From JBMOJK01 sp049315825 (GTDB lineage Bacteria > Patescibacteriota > Gracilibacteria > BD1-5 > UBA2023): a stretch of 36,139 nt of DNA. A program made the position numbers and the translations under genes. Positions within the stretch are counted from its first letter, which is position 1; each line of letters opens with the position of its first letter. Under the pieces are notes generated by a model, which saw nothing but the letters and a program-made list of their open reading frames with translations, searched no databases and was not told the DNA's origin. The stretch spans positions 1-36,139 of the forward strand of contig JBMOJK010000012.1 of assembly GCA_049315825.1 (NCBI GenBank), given 5' to 3'. This document shows positions 1 to 7,814 of this stretch, in pieces.

Positions 1-27
1 CCCCGAATATTTATTTCGGGGTTTTTT
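1..27 (+). terminator. Rho-independent terminator of a gene left of the window
   Basis: The arms CCCCGAA (1-7) and TTCGGGG (15-21) form a 7-bp stem, followed by six T (22-27). It would end a + strand gene lying outside the window. Confidence 0.8.
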
Positions 28-187
28 AATATCTAAAGAGAAAATAGATATTTATCTACATCAAACAAGAAGTTTCTCATGAATTCACAAGACAGTGCGT
101 GACAAAAGTTGTTAAGAAGCTTAGAAAGCACCTGGAAGCACATGAAGTTGTTAATCCCCGTGTTTTTTGTGATATTTTTTCTTGAAA
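28..187. other. AT-rich intergenic region before the SOS operon
   Basis: No recognisable gene is present. Under UGA = Gly a 47-codon ORF runs from 79 to 222 with a hydrophobic stretch near its C-terminus. It runs through the SOS palindrome, has only a weak Shine-Dalgarno match and resembles nothing I know, so I treat it as probably chance. A TTGAAA hexamer at 182-187 could be the -35 element for the operon that follows. Confidence 0.4.
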
Positions 188-226
188 GTAGTTATTTATA
201 TGTACTATGTACATATAAATAACTAC
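188..226 (+). promoter_or_regulatory. Perfect 18-bp palindrome, probable LexA (SOS) operator
   Basis: The left arm 188-205 and right arm 209-226 are exact inverted repeats around TAT. The core reads TATGTAC-TAT-GTACATA. It sits just upstream of the umuD-like start at 232 and overlaps the expected promoter (TTGAAA at 182-187; a TACTAT-like -10 near 203). A near copy of the core lies upstream of lexA at 21456-21489. This supports a shared LexA operator. A further half site, TATGTAC, overlaps the start codon (231-237). Confidence 0.7.
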
Positions 227-231
227 ACAAT

Positions 232-582
232 ATGTACAATCATCCAAGATTCATTGTTGAAGAAGCAAAGGGGGAGGGGACACTGAGTGACTATCTGGGT
301 GAGCACCCGATCACGTCAATGATTCATACTATGAAAGGGGATTCTATGCGGGATATCGGGATACTTGAGAACGATAGTCTCGTCATAGAGAAATGACGCA
401 AGCCACAACGCGGCGATATCGTGCTTGCGATCGTAGATAACACCTACGTTGTCCGAATCTTTGATCTTCATAATGGCCGACCAGTACTCCATACTGCCAA
501 CCCCGATTATGCAACGCTCATCCCGAGTGAATCACTTGAGATTCGGGGGGTTATGATTGCTATGATGCGTAAATACCACTAG
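232..582 (+). CDS. UmuD'-like S24 family protein, lacking the catalytic Lys and the cleavable N-terminus
   Basis: This 116-residue protein is homologous to the C-terminal peptidase domain of UmuD/LexA, the partner of the UmuC polymerase in SOS mutagenesis. KGDSM places the nucleophile at Ser38. Aligning without gaps to E. coli UmuD (Ser60, Lys97, 37 apart) puts Arg75 (VVRIF) where the catalytic lysine should be. Only 37 residues precede the Ser, matching processed UmuD' rather than full UmuD, and an in-frame TAA at 220-222 excludes an upstream extension. One in-frame UGA gives Gly55 in EKGRKPQRGD. The stop is two bases before umuC. The likely role is UmuC accessory factor without RecA-driven self-cleavage. 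A LexA-like regulator is unlikely because there is no DNA-binding domain. Confidence 0.85.
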
Positions 583-584
583 CT

Positions 585-1775
585 ATGATCTTGCGAACTT
601 CCACCAAACTATACGCACACGTAGACTGTAATTGCTTCTTTGTTTCGTGTGAAGTTCTGCGCAATCCTGCACTTCGCGGAAAATGTGTGATCGTAGGGGG
701 TGATATCATCATCGCAGCCTCCTACGAAGCCCGCAAATACGGCGTACACGTTGGCACACCCCTTTGGGAGGCTCAACAGATTCTGTGAGATCGACTCATC
801 CTTTGTAAGCCTGATATGGGATACTATCGTCGTATCTCTGATGAGTTTATGGCTCTTTTGGGTGCTCGTAGCATGAGCGTAGAACCCTTTTCGATCGATG
901 AGGCATTCTTGGATATCACAGGTCTCCCAGACCTCAGTACTGAGGGTGATGTTACGCGATATGTAGTACTCCTTCGGGAAGAAATCAAACAACGCATCGG
1001 TATCCCAGTTTCTATCTGAGTTGCCAATACTCGCATCAAAGCAAAGATCTTCTCTGAAATCCATAAGCCCGATTGAGATTTCATAGGGCTTGATCATGAA
1101 GACGAATGGTCCATATTTGAGAAGCTTCCGGTTCGCGCCATACCATTCGTAGGACGCAACACCGAGACCAAACTCGGCAAAAGTGTACGGAGTGTTGCTG
1201 ATTTTAAGCGGATGAATTTCTTCGCACTTGATAGACTCATCGGTAAAAATGCCACCAATCTCTGGCTTGAACTCCACGGAATTGATACCTGGAAGATGGA
1301 TACACATGAGTGACACCAAAAGAGCATTCTTCGCTCTAGATCATTCAATCATTTCATGACAGACAATAAACACGTACTCTGGAGGCGTTTTCTTGAGAAT
1401 TTTGAGAATGCATTCAGCGAACTCATATCCCAAGAGTACGAAATGCACGAAATCTCCGTACTTCTTCGATCTAAAGAACTCGAACGTACTCGGGCCTCTC
1501 GGGCATTTGATCAATCTACCGCTGACAAGACATATCTCATCAGCATTTGTCGAGAACTGCTCGATGAAGTATTTACTCCCGGTATATTTTACCGAACCAC
1601 TGGCGTGGTGTTCGGCGGACTGATCCGATCCAATCCGAAACAACTGTGCGTATTTGATGCAGACAATACTAAATACGAACGAATGCTGCGACTCGAAAAG
1701 GCGCTCAAAAACGTAAACATTCGATATGGAAGGGGATCAGTTGTACTTGGCGGCAGCATGTATAATGCTCCATAG
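585..1775 (+). CDS. umuC: Y-family DNA polymerase V catalytic subunit (UmuC)
   Basis: This 396-aa Y-family translesion polymerase carries out error-prone synthesis past DNA lesions. The palm metal ligands are visible as Asp14 (AHVDCNCFFVSCE) and Asp105-Glu106 (FSIDEAFLDI). The little-finger motif HQKSILRSRSF is typical of UmuC. Four in-frame UGA codons (786, 1017, 1074, 1311) encode Gly; the ones in PVSIGVANTR and HKPDGDF fall on family-conserved glycines. Under the standard code the gene would look like three fragments. It lies two bases after the UmuD'-like gene, so the pair is one operon under the palindrome at 188-226. The length is slightly short of E. coli UmuC (422 aa) but complete, ending at TAG. 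Confidence 0.93.
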
Positions 1776-1806
1776 ACGATTTTTGTGATAAAATATGTTT
1801 TCCGTG

Positions 1807-1839
1807 CCAAAATAATCCTGCTTAGTGAAATTATTTTGG
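1807..1839. repeat. 10-bp inverted repeat downstream of umuC
   Basis: CCAAAATAAT (1807-1816) and ATTATTTTGG (1830-1839) are exact inverted repeats with a 13-nt loop. There is no following T-run, so it is at best a weak terminator. It could instead be an operator for the gene starting at 1896. Confidence 0.4.
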
Positions 1840-1895
1840 TATAAAGCAATGGCTATTTTGAAATACCCGGCATATTCGTATTATTCACTGAAATA

Positions 1896-2708
1896 ATGTT
1901 TCGCAATATGAGCAAGAAGACAATTTCAAAAGAAGTTACAGAAAAAGAGTCGAAAAAGGCAAAGCAAGCAAGGGATACCTTAGATGAAAAAAAGACCGCA
2001 AAAAAGTCTCTTGGGAAGATTGTTTGGAAATTCTTCATAGATTCCGATAGGATGCAGGCAATAGCTGCATTAGGCACATTGCTATTTGTGTGACTTGCAT
2101 ATACGTCGTACTCATACCAGTCAAGATATGACTCCTTTGCAGAGTATTCGGCAACATTACAGGCATCAAGTGGTCCAAGTTGAGTTCTTGCAAAAATGTC
2201 AGGGAAAAAACTCGCAAAGATAGAAACTCCAACCAGCGGAAGTGGAATAGTGCCTACAAACACTGTAGATATACAGGTCTATAAGCAGATTATAAACGAG
2301 CAACTCGTCCTTCTTGATGAGAAATTCGGCAAACTGGATGGTCTCATGTATCTCAACGAAATACCTGAGCGAGCGAGTATAGAGAGTTGCTATAAAGAAA
2401 TACGAACCGACTTAGCAAATACATATGCATCGTTTCCAGCGATCATTTCAGCCGGAAAGACAAATGAGCAACAGGATAAAGAAATGGAAACTGGTTTCTG
2501 AAAAATAAACACTAAAATTGATAGTCATTTAAAAAGGATAGCGAGTGTTATAAATGGAGGTATAATGAAGGATTTACGAAATATAAAAATTCAAGCAAGT
2601 ATCGTGGATTGGAAGGCATCGGGTCTTGAGGTGGATTGAATAAAGCAGATCAAGGCAGATAGAGAAAAATCCGCCTGTTTTGATACAGGTAAATCATCCG
2701 TGATGTAA
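1896..2708 (+). CDS. Hypothetical single-pass membrane protein
   Basis: This 270-residue protein is of a family I do not recognise. The N-terminus is Lys/Glu-rich and probably helical (residues 1-50, cytoplasmic by the positive-inside rule). One membrane helix follows near residues 55-75 (AIAALGTLLFVGLAYTS). The remaining ~195 residues would be external and look mixed helical. Four in-frame UGA codons (2091, 2181, 2499, 2637) are read as Gly; the first lies inside the membrane helix. The start could also be the second ATG at 1908 (MSKKT). It lies between umuC and xer with its own spacing, so co-transcription is not evident. It ends at TAA after GTG ATG. Confidence 0.65.
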
Positions 2709-2753
2709 TATGTTGAAAACATGAAATTTATACATACAGTCAGCTCTTAGTAT

Positions 2754-2793
2754 TTTATCACATTACATAAGTTACATTATGTAATGTGATAAA
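2754..2793. other. dif: dif-like Xer recombination site
   Basis: Two exact 17-bp arms (2754-2770 and 2777-2793) flank a 6-bp centre, GTTACA. The 28-bp core 2760-2787 reads ACATTACATAA / GTTACA / TTATGTAATGT. This is the dif layout (11-6-11), with inner CATAA and TTATG matching E. coli dif and TTATGTAA matching the XerD arm of B. subtilis dif. It lies 80 bp upstream of the recombinase gene. Dif sites of single-recombinase systems (XerS/difSL, XerH/difH) also lie beside their recombinase gene. Extra half-site-like sequences occur at 2701-2710 and at 2858-2867, the latter overlapping the xer start codon. An ordinary operator is the main alternative. Confidence 0.6.
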
Positions 2794-2866
2794 TAGAATA
2801 GAAATACACTCACCTTTTTCCTTTGTATATAAGGAAAACCTATATCCTATATACAACACATTACAT

Positions 2867-3913
2867 ATGAAATACATTTCTGCGCTCGAAGAGTTCATCA
2901 CATACTTGCGATTGCATCGCAACGCAAGTCCAAAGACGATCGAACAGTACGAACTTCATATATGGAAGTTTCTGGAGTTCGTAGATCCTGCTACCACCAA
3001 AAACAAGGACCTTCCCCTGCCACATCATGAGATTTTCCTTGGAACATCAGATGATCCTGAAAAACGAGCTCAAAAAATGCAGGCAAAGATGATTTTACGA
3101 TGATTGTGCCGTCTTGAGATCGAAAACGTAAATTTGGATGATTTAAATGAGTTTCGGCTCTATTTGAGTGAAAAATGACTCTCTGTGAAGACTGCAAATG
3201 CCTATATGATCACGTTTCGGACGTTTTTTAAGTTTTTGAAGAAAAAAGGTATCGGATGTGTAGATCCCACAACGATCGATCTCATCAAGAGTCAGGATCG
3301 CCAGGTAACATTTCTTACTGATGAAGAAATTAAAATGTTCTTTGGAAGCATTGGAACAGAAACCATTCAGGATAAACGGGATCTCGCGATCTTGGAGTGT
3401 ATCTATTCGACTGGATTGCGTATATCAGAACTCACAAGCCTTAATCGGGCACATATCAAACCTGATACCCAAGAACTCAGTATACGTGGAAAGGGGTCTA
3501 AGCTTCGAATTGTCTACTTAACCCAACGATCTGTAGAGTCTATTCAGCGCTATTTAGAGGCAAGAACGGATCATTTCAGTGCTTTATTTATCCGGCATAA
3601 TTATGATCCATCTGATGCAAAATCCATGCACTTAACTGATGAATCAATGCGACTCACGCGGCATTTCATCACGGATATGGTCGGTAAACGAGCGCTCAAA
3701 GCAGGTATCATGAAAACAGTCTCAGCACATACACTCAGACACTCATTTGCTACAACGCTGCTTGAACATGGTGCTGATATCCGAGCAATCCAGGAACTCC
3801 TTGGGCATTCCTCGATTACTACCACCCAGGTCTATACTCATGTCACCAATCCACGCCTCAAGGAAATACATCAGAAGTTTCATTCGCCTTTACAAAAAGA
3901 TGGCAACCTGTAG
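2867..3913 (+). CDS. xer: Tyrosine recombinase, Xer family
   Basis: This 348-aa site-specific recombinase would resolve chromosome dimers at dif. The N-terminal SAM-like core-binding domain is residues ~1-115 (ISALEEFITYLRLHRNASPK). The catalytic domain carries the full set: Arg185 (TGLRISEL), Lys209 (RGKGSK), His288 and Arg291 (HTLRHSF), His314 (LLGHSS) and nucleophile Tyr323 (QVYTHV). In-frame UGA at codons 79 and 104 gives ILRGLCR and SEKGLSVKT, the latter a conserved Xer glycine. I chose ATG 2867 because the upstream ATG at 2786 lies inside the palindrome. It is the only Xer seen here, and with a symmetric dif-like site it may act alone, as XerS or XerH do. Confidence 0.92.
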
Positions 3914-3961
3914 AGTAAAGGGGCTTCACTTTGAATTAAATCAATTCTTGGAGGTACGCAA

Positions 3962-4072
3962 ATGTGTCAAAATACACATCAACCTGAAGTATGTCTCAAC
4001 TGGGAAACAGACGATTGGCTCAACACTGCCAATCCATGGGATTTTACCAACATTGACTTGCCCGACGGCTAG
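3962..4072 (+). CDS. Possible small protein, 36 aa
   Basis: An ATG at 3962 follows a good Shine-Dalgarno sequence (GGAGG, 3951-3955, 7-nt spacing) and opens 36 codons to TAG. The peptide is acidic, with four Trp-containing or Asp-rich segments (LNWETDDW, NPWDFTNIDL) and Cys at positions 2 and 11. I recognise no family. It lies 48 bp after xer and just before the structured region. The strong ribosome binding site is the main evidence that it is translated. Confidence 0.45.
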   Translation: MCQNTHQPEVCLNWETDDWLNTANPWDFTNIDLPDG

Positions 4073-4075
4073 CAT

Positions 4076-4167
4076 AGTTAGTTCGTAGAGTAAGGGTGTG
4101 TAACCTATCTTCAGCTTACCGGAGCTAACACTATAACTTTCAATAGTGTACAAGGTAGTGTTACTTT
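4076..4167 (+). ncRNA. Candidate structured RNA or structured 3' UTR
   Basis: Several helices can be drawn by eye. GTTAGTTC (from ~4079) pairs with GAGCTAAC (8 bp, one G-U), enclosing GTAAG/CTTAC. A separate hairpin is ACACTAT-8nt-ATAGTGT near 4128-4149. A strong terminator follows at 4168-4199. No known RNA family is recognised and no tRNA T-loop is present. It may be the 3' UTR of the small ORF, or an independent small RNA. Confidence 0.35.
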
Positions 4168-4199
4168 CGCCGCGGATTATCATTCCGCGGCGTTTTTTT
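4168..4199 (+). terminator. Strong Rho-independent terminator
   Basis: CGCCGCGGA (4168-4176) and TCCGCGGCG (4184-4192) form a 9-bp GC-rich stem with loop TTATCAT, followed by seven T (4193-4199). It closes the + strand block just where the - strand genes begin. Confidence 0.92.
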
Positions 4200-4210
4200 G
4201 CACAAATAAA

Positions 4211-4999
4211 TTATCCGAGAGACAAGAAACATCAGGCTCATTGTGTCTTGATCACTGCTATACAATCGTGATAAAGCTTCTCATATCCGAGTTCTTTTGC
4301 ACGCTCTCTTAGACGATTGATCGACGAGATATAGCGCATCGATACAAGTTTTCCCAAGGATTCCCCCGAAAGCACATCAGCAAATCGATCTAGAAATTTA
4401 CGAACAAGATACTCATCAGGCTGAAGTCCACCGGAATGCACTAAAAGTGCGTCGAGTATCGCTGCCTCGAGCGTTAAGAATCTCACATTTCCCACTCCAG
4501 GCAGCTCGCGCTTGAGACTAAACTTCATAAGCTTTGGGAAGAAATTCCCAGTAACTCGTCTTCCTGCCTCGATGGTCTTGAAGATGATTTTATGACGTGG
4601 TGAGATCTTGAGAATCTTACTTGTAGATTTTGAATATACAATAAGTATACTAGGAGTAGACATATCACCAATATGGAATTCCAAAGCTTTTGGTCCTGCG
4701 ATTATATACTCAGATCTTACCTCACGACGTATAAATGCCTGCACTATTTCCCAGTAGTACTGCTCTATCAGACGGACAGTATCCTGGGAGTTTTCCGGTG
4801 CACCAACTAGAAACACCCCACTTCGAAGTGCAAAGATATGTTTCTCAGACTTGAGTCGATAGATTGTCTTGTAGACCTCACGTTTACCAGCTGTACCACG
4901 AGAGTTCTCCGGATCGATGATCTCCAGTAGATCATCGAGTAACACGATTTTACTCGGTCTTGTAGACAATTTCTTCACAATTTTGTGAAATTCTATCAT
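4211..4999 (-). CDS. AbiEi-like winged-helix regulator (orphan type IV antitoxin-like)
   Basis: This 262-aa protein has an N-terminal winged-helix-like segment (residues ~1-65, ending HIFALRSGVFLV) and a C-terminal part with EYIIAGPKALEFHIGD followed by a beta strand and a helical bundle. The layout resembles AbiEi-type antitoxins (COG5340-like), which repress their own operon and oppose AbiEii nucleotidyltransferases. No AbiEii-like toxin is adjacent, so it is an orphan or a plain regulator. Two in-frame UGA codons occur near the C-terminus (4238, 4232), which extends the protein to TAA at 4211. An AT-rich promoter (TTGATT, 16 bp, TAATAT) lies upstream at about 5070-5040. The family call rests on pattern recognition only. 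Confidence 0.55.
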
Positions 5000-5097
5000 C
5001 TTAATATATCAGTAAAATGCTGGATAAATTCGCTATAAATATATTATATTTTTTACTATAAGAATCAATATTTTTTACTTATGTGTTCAGCAGGTAC

Positions 5098-5124
5098 TAA
5101 AAAGAGACGTACTAAATGTCTCTT
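5098..5124 (-). terminator. Terminator of the large membrane protein gene
   Basis: On the - strand AAGAGAC (5124-5118) pairs with GTCTCTT (5108-5102), followed by a short T-run. It lies 24 bp beyond the stop at 5148. Confidence 0.65.
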
Positions 5125-5147
5125 GATGTCGAAGTTTGTCTACCGAG

Positions 5148-6926
5148 TTACTCCTTCGGTACAGTGATACTACGGTATGTTTTCCCCGCCTGGTAATCTA
5201 TCTGATCGAGTATAGTCTCTCCCCTTCCCTCTCTAGATTCGAGAGAGCTTGCTTTGAGGCTGAATTTTTCGAAGATAGCTGCTACGCTCTCACTTGCCAC
5301 GAGCGTACTTGCGTTGATGGTAGTTTGGAAATTGCGGTAGACGATGGCGATGTTATCATCTCTTCCGAATGTAAGTCAGAACGAAAGACACACAACACCG
5401 ATGAGTACGAGATAGCTTGAGAACTGGAAGTTTGCAGTGAGTGCAACTTCTGGGAACTTCACCTCAGCAAAACGCTTAAGTGTACGTACTACGTGTAACC
5501 CCATGAGTGCAAGAAAGCTTCCAAGTGGTGCTACAAAAAAGAGAATTCCTGCCAGGATAATGAGCCAGCCAAACTGTATTGCTCGCAAAAACCACCCATA
5601 CACACCAGATTTCCCAAATGCTTCGAGAGACAGGAAGAATCTCGAGAGCATCTTGTATTCGCCATATCCTCTTGATTCGTGGATCGTGAGGATGAATTTG
5701 ATGAAATAGTAGAGATCGGAATTTTTATTGAAAACACGTGCTAGGCGCGCGATCAAAAAAGGTCGGAGGAATCGCAAAAAGAGCGAAGATTCGATCATAT
5801 TCGTCAGTGATTTCACTCGTTCGAGGTGCTCAAAATTCATCTCTGCGAGCTCCTTGCGAGCGAATGACCGACGTTTTACTTCGTAGTACGCTTGTCTTGA
5901 AAGAAAGCTAATCCCGAGAATTGCATCGAGCAAATCGATAGAATTATCGTACATAAGCCCCTTGCGCAGTACACTCTGGAACTGTTCACGCTTAGCAGGA
6001 TCGCTTCCCATGGCTTCATGAATGTCCGCAATCCAATCCAACTTTTGTGCAACCAAACCATCTGAAACCTGTGCAGATCGACTGATGAAATACTGGAATA
6101 TATTATCCTGCGTAAGTGCAATATTGTATTTCGGGGTTTTCAAAAGCTTCATCCGAAGAAATCGAAAACAGTCGAATATCCCCTCAGAGTTAATGTCTTC
6201 AAGCAGGCGCTTTGCGATATTTTTGTCCGCGATGAAAAATTTCTTCCAAAATTCCACCCTCTCCCCTTCTCGCTCACCGATCATCTCGAGATACAGATCA
6301 CGAACGATTCTTCGTCCGTAGTTCTTCCACGACTTTGAAAGATTGGAGATTTTGCGATCTGGCTTTGCGGCAAGCTGGGTAACGAGCATCTTGAAAAATT
6401 CAAGACAGCCATGTGCTGTAGCAAACACTTCCGGTGCAGCAAACGAAAGCTCCGTAGCAAGCTTTGTGAGGAAATTTATCTTTTCGGTATCAGTTTCGAG
6501 TGATAGAAATTCAACTTGAATCAGCGAATTTTCATAGAAATATCGGAGCATTTCGAACTGAGCACGATACTGTGGATACTTTTCAAGTACATAGAAATAA
6601 AAATCCACGTCTCGCCAGTAGCTTTCCTCGAAGTACGCATCAAGATACGCACGCTGTGCTGCGAGGTATCCACTTCACTCGTAGTAAGCATAGATGATCT
6701 TGAAGAACCCACTCTTTTCGTATTCCTCTACGAGATTCACAAAGAGATCCGAAGTATTCTCGTAATATGCCTTTTCAACTCCGTTCATAAGGCCGTCAGC
6801 GAATTCTTCAACAAGCTCGCGCGCCTTCGCAATAGAAAACAACAATGAAATAGGGTTCTTCGAAGAAACCAGAGATTCGAGTTGTTGCTGGAGTGTATTT
6901 GTGTCCATGTGGCTATTTTGACACAC
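5148..6926 (-). CDS. Large hypothetical membrane protein
   Basis: Reading UGA as Gly at 6675 and 5376 joins three fragments into one ORF of 592 codons; GTG at 6926 or, more likely, ATG at 6908 is the start. The first ~440 residues are rich in Phe, Tyr, Leu, Arg and Lys and look all-helical. The C-terminus has a long hydrophobic segment (~452-480, WLIILAGILFFVAPLG), a second helix near 505-520 (YLVLIGVVCLSFGLTFG), and an external tail of ~70 residues. I recognise no family. The gene is monocistronic: a terminator precedes it (6939-6973) and another follows (5098-5124). The upstream terminator ends only 13-31 bp before the start, leaving little room for a separate promoter. Confidence 0.75.
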
Positions 6927-6938
6927 TTTTCCTGCAGC

Positions 6939-6973
6939 ATCAAAAAAACCTCCGAATTGGAGGCTTTTTTGAT
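6939..6973 (-). terminator. Bidirectional-looking terminator after the Thr/Pro-rich protein
   Basis: CCTCC (949-953 of the 6.9-kb region) and GGAGG (6959-6963) form the stem, flanked by A-run (6942-6948) and T-run (6965-6970). It lies four bases beyond the stop at 6977 and very close to the next gene start (6926 or 6908). Confidence 0.8.
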
Positions 6974-6976
6974 GAA

Positions 6977-7762
6977 TTATGCGTTTCTTCGACGTTTTAC
7001 CATAAGTCCACCTGCGATGAGCGAGGCAATGAGAAGAAGAGCAATTTCTTCTGGACCAGTTCGGACATGTGTAACTTCCTTTGTATTCATAGATGGAGCG
7101 TTGTTTCCAGAACAGATCGCCGTGATCTGGAAGTCATCGTATGAAGTTTCGGATGCGAGATGGATCGTGTACATATTTGCGGTAACACGCTCGATTACTA
7201 CGTATTCACCAGATGCATTCTTACGTGCGATATCGTATCCTGAAGCTCCGCGTACAGAGGCCCATCGGAGAATCGTTCGATCCTTCTTGGTTTCGATTGC
7301 AACGTTTGTGATCTTACCGAGTGAACACTGACCTGCACTGTTGAGTACAGGAACTGGTTCTGATGGTTTTGTTGCGGTAGAACCCGTGTCCGAGTTGGTT
7401 ATAGCCGTGGTAGTCGTTGGCTTCGTAACAACTGGAGTAGTTGTCGGAAGTGGTGGTGGAGTAGTTGGAACAACAACCGGTGTAGATGTTACTGGCTTGG
7501 GAGTTGGTGTGACTACTGGAGTGGTAGTTGGCTTTGTAACAACCGGGGTCGTTGTTGGCTTTGTGGTAGTAGACGTAGCAGTTCCACCAGTTGTCGGAGT
7601 GGCAGCTGTGTCATTTGTTCCACCCAAAGCTGCGTTAAGATCCTTGAGGAAATCATTTGCGCTCGTATCTGCAGTTGCAGCAAGTGCATTGAAAGTTCCA
7701 GTAGCAAAGACTACAGCAGTGATCACACTGATAGTTACTATTTTTGAAAGTGCGTGGCGCAT
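6977..7762 (-). CDS. Secreted, C-terminally anchored Thr/Pro-rich protein with a fibronectin-like domain
   Basis: This 261-aa protein starts at ATG 7762, giving a clean signal peptide (MRHALSKIV..., cleavage near ALA-ATA). The longer ORF start at 7843 is a TTG inside valS and is less likely. After residue ~50 comes a low-complexity linker of TKPTTTPVV-type repeats (~90 aa). A compact domain follows (ITNVAIETKKDRTILRW, ASGYDIAR, YTIHL), resembling a fibronectin type III fold. The last 27 residues have the tripartite layout of a sorting signal: TGPEE, a hydrophobic helix (IALLLIASLIAGGLMV), then KRRRNA. It follows valS by 52 bp and is closed by the terminator at 6939-6973. It contains no UGA codon. 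Confidence 0.75.
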   Translation of the reverse strand: MRHALSKIVTISVITAVVFATGTFNALAATADTSANDFLKDLNAALGGTNDTAATPTTGGTATSTTTKPTTTPVVTKPTTTPVVTPTPKPVTSTPVVVPTTPPPLPTTTPVVTKPTTTTAITNSDTGSTATKPSEPVPVLNSAGQCSLGKITNVAIETKKDRTILRWASVRGASGYDIARKNASGEYVVIERVTANMYTIHLASETSYDDFQITAICSGNNAPSMNTKEVTHVRTGPEEIALLLIASLIAGGLMVKRRRNA

Positions 7763-7814
7763 GAGGATACGATTAGATACATTCAAGATACTCTGAGATA
7801 CAAATTTACGCAAA

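Noticed and set aside
79..222. 47-codon ORF with hydrophobic C-terminus (UGA = Gly)
   Set aside because: It runs through the SOS operator palindrome, has no good ribosome binding site and is likely chance; noted only.
585..1775. umuC and similar genes as frameshifted or decayed pseudogenes
   Set aside because: All fragments lie in one frame, only UGA separates them and conserved motifs continue across each one.
4074..4200. tRNA or tmRNA between xer and the terminator
   Set aside because: No T-loop GTTCRA motif within a 5-bp stem, no cloverleaf and no CCA-type acceptor could be fitted.
7440..7580. Direct DNA repeats as a CRISPR or tandem repeat array
   Set aside because: They encode TKPTTTPVV-type protein repeats with no uniform spacers.
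7341..7796. 151-codon Val/Gly-rich + strand ORF
   Set aside because: It is the antisense of the Thr/Pro repeats in the secreted protein gene, an artefact of low-complexity sequence.
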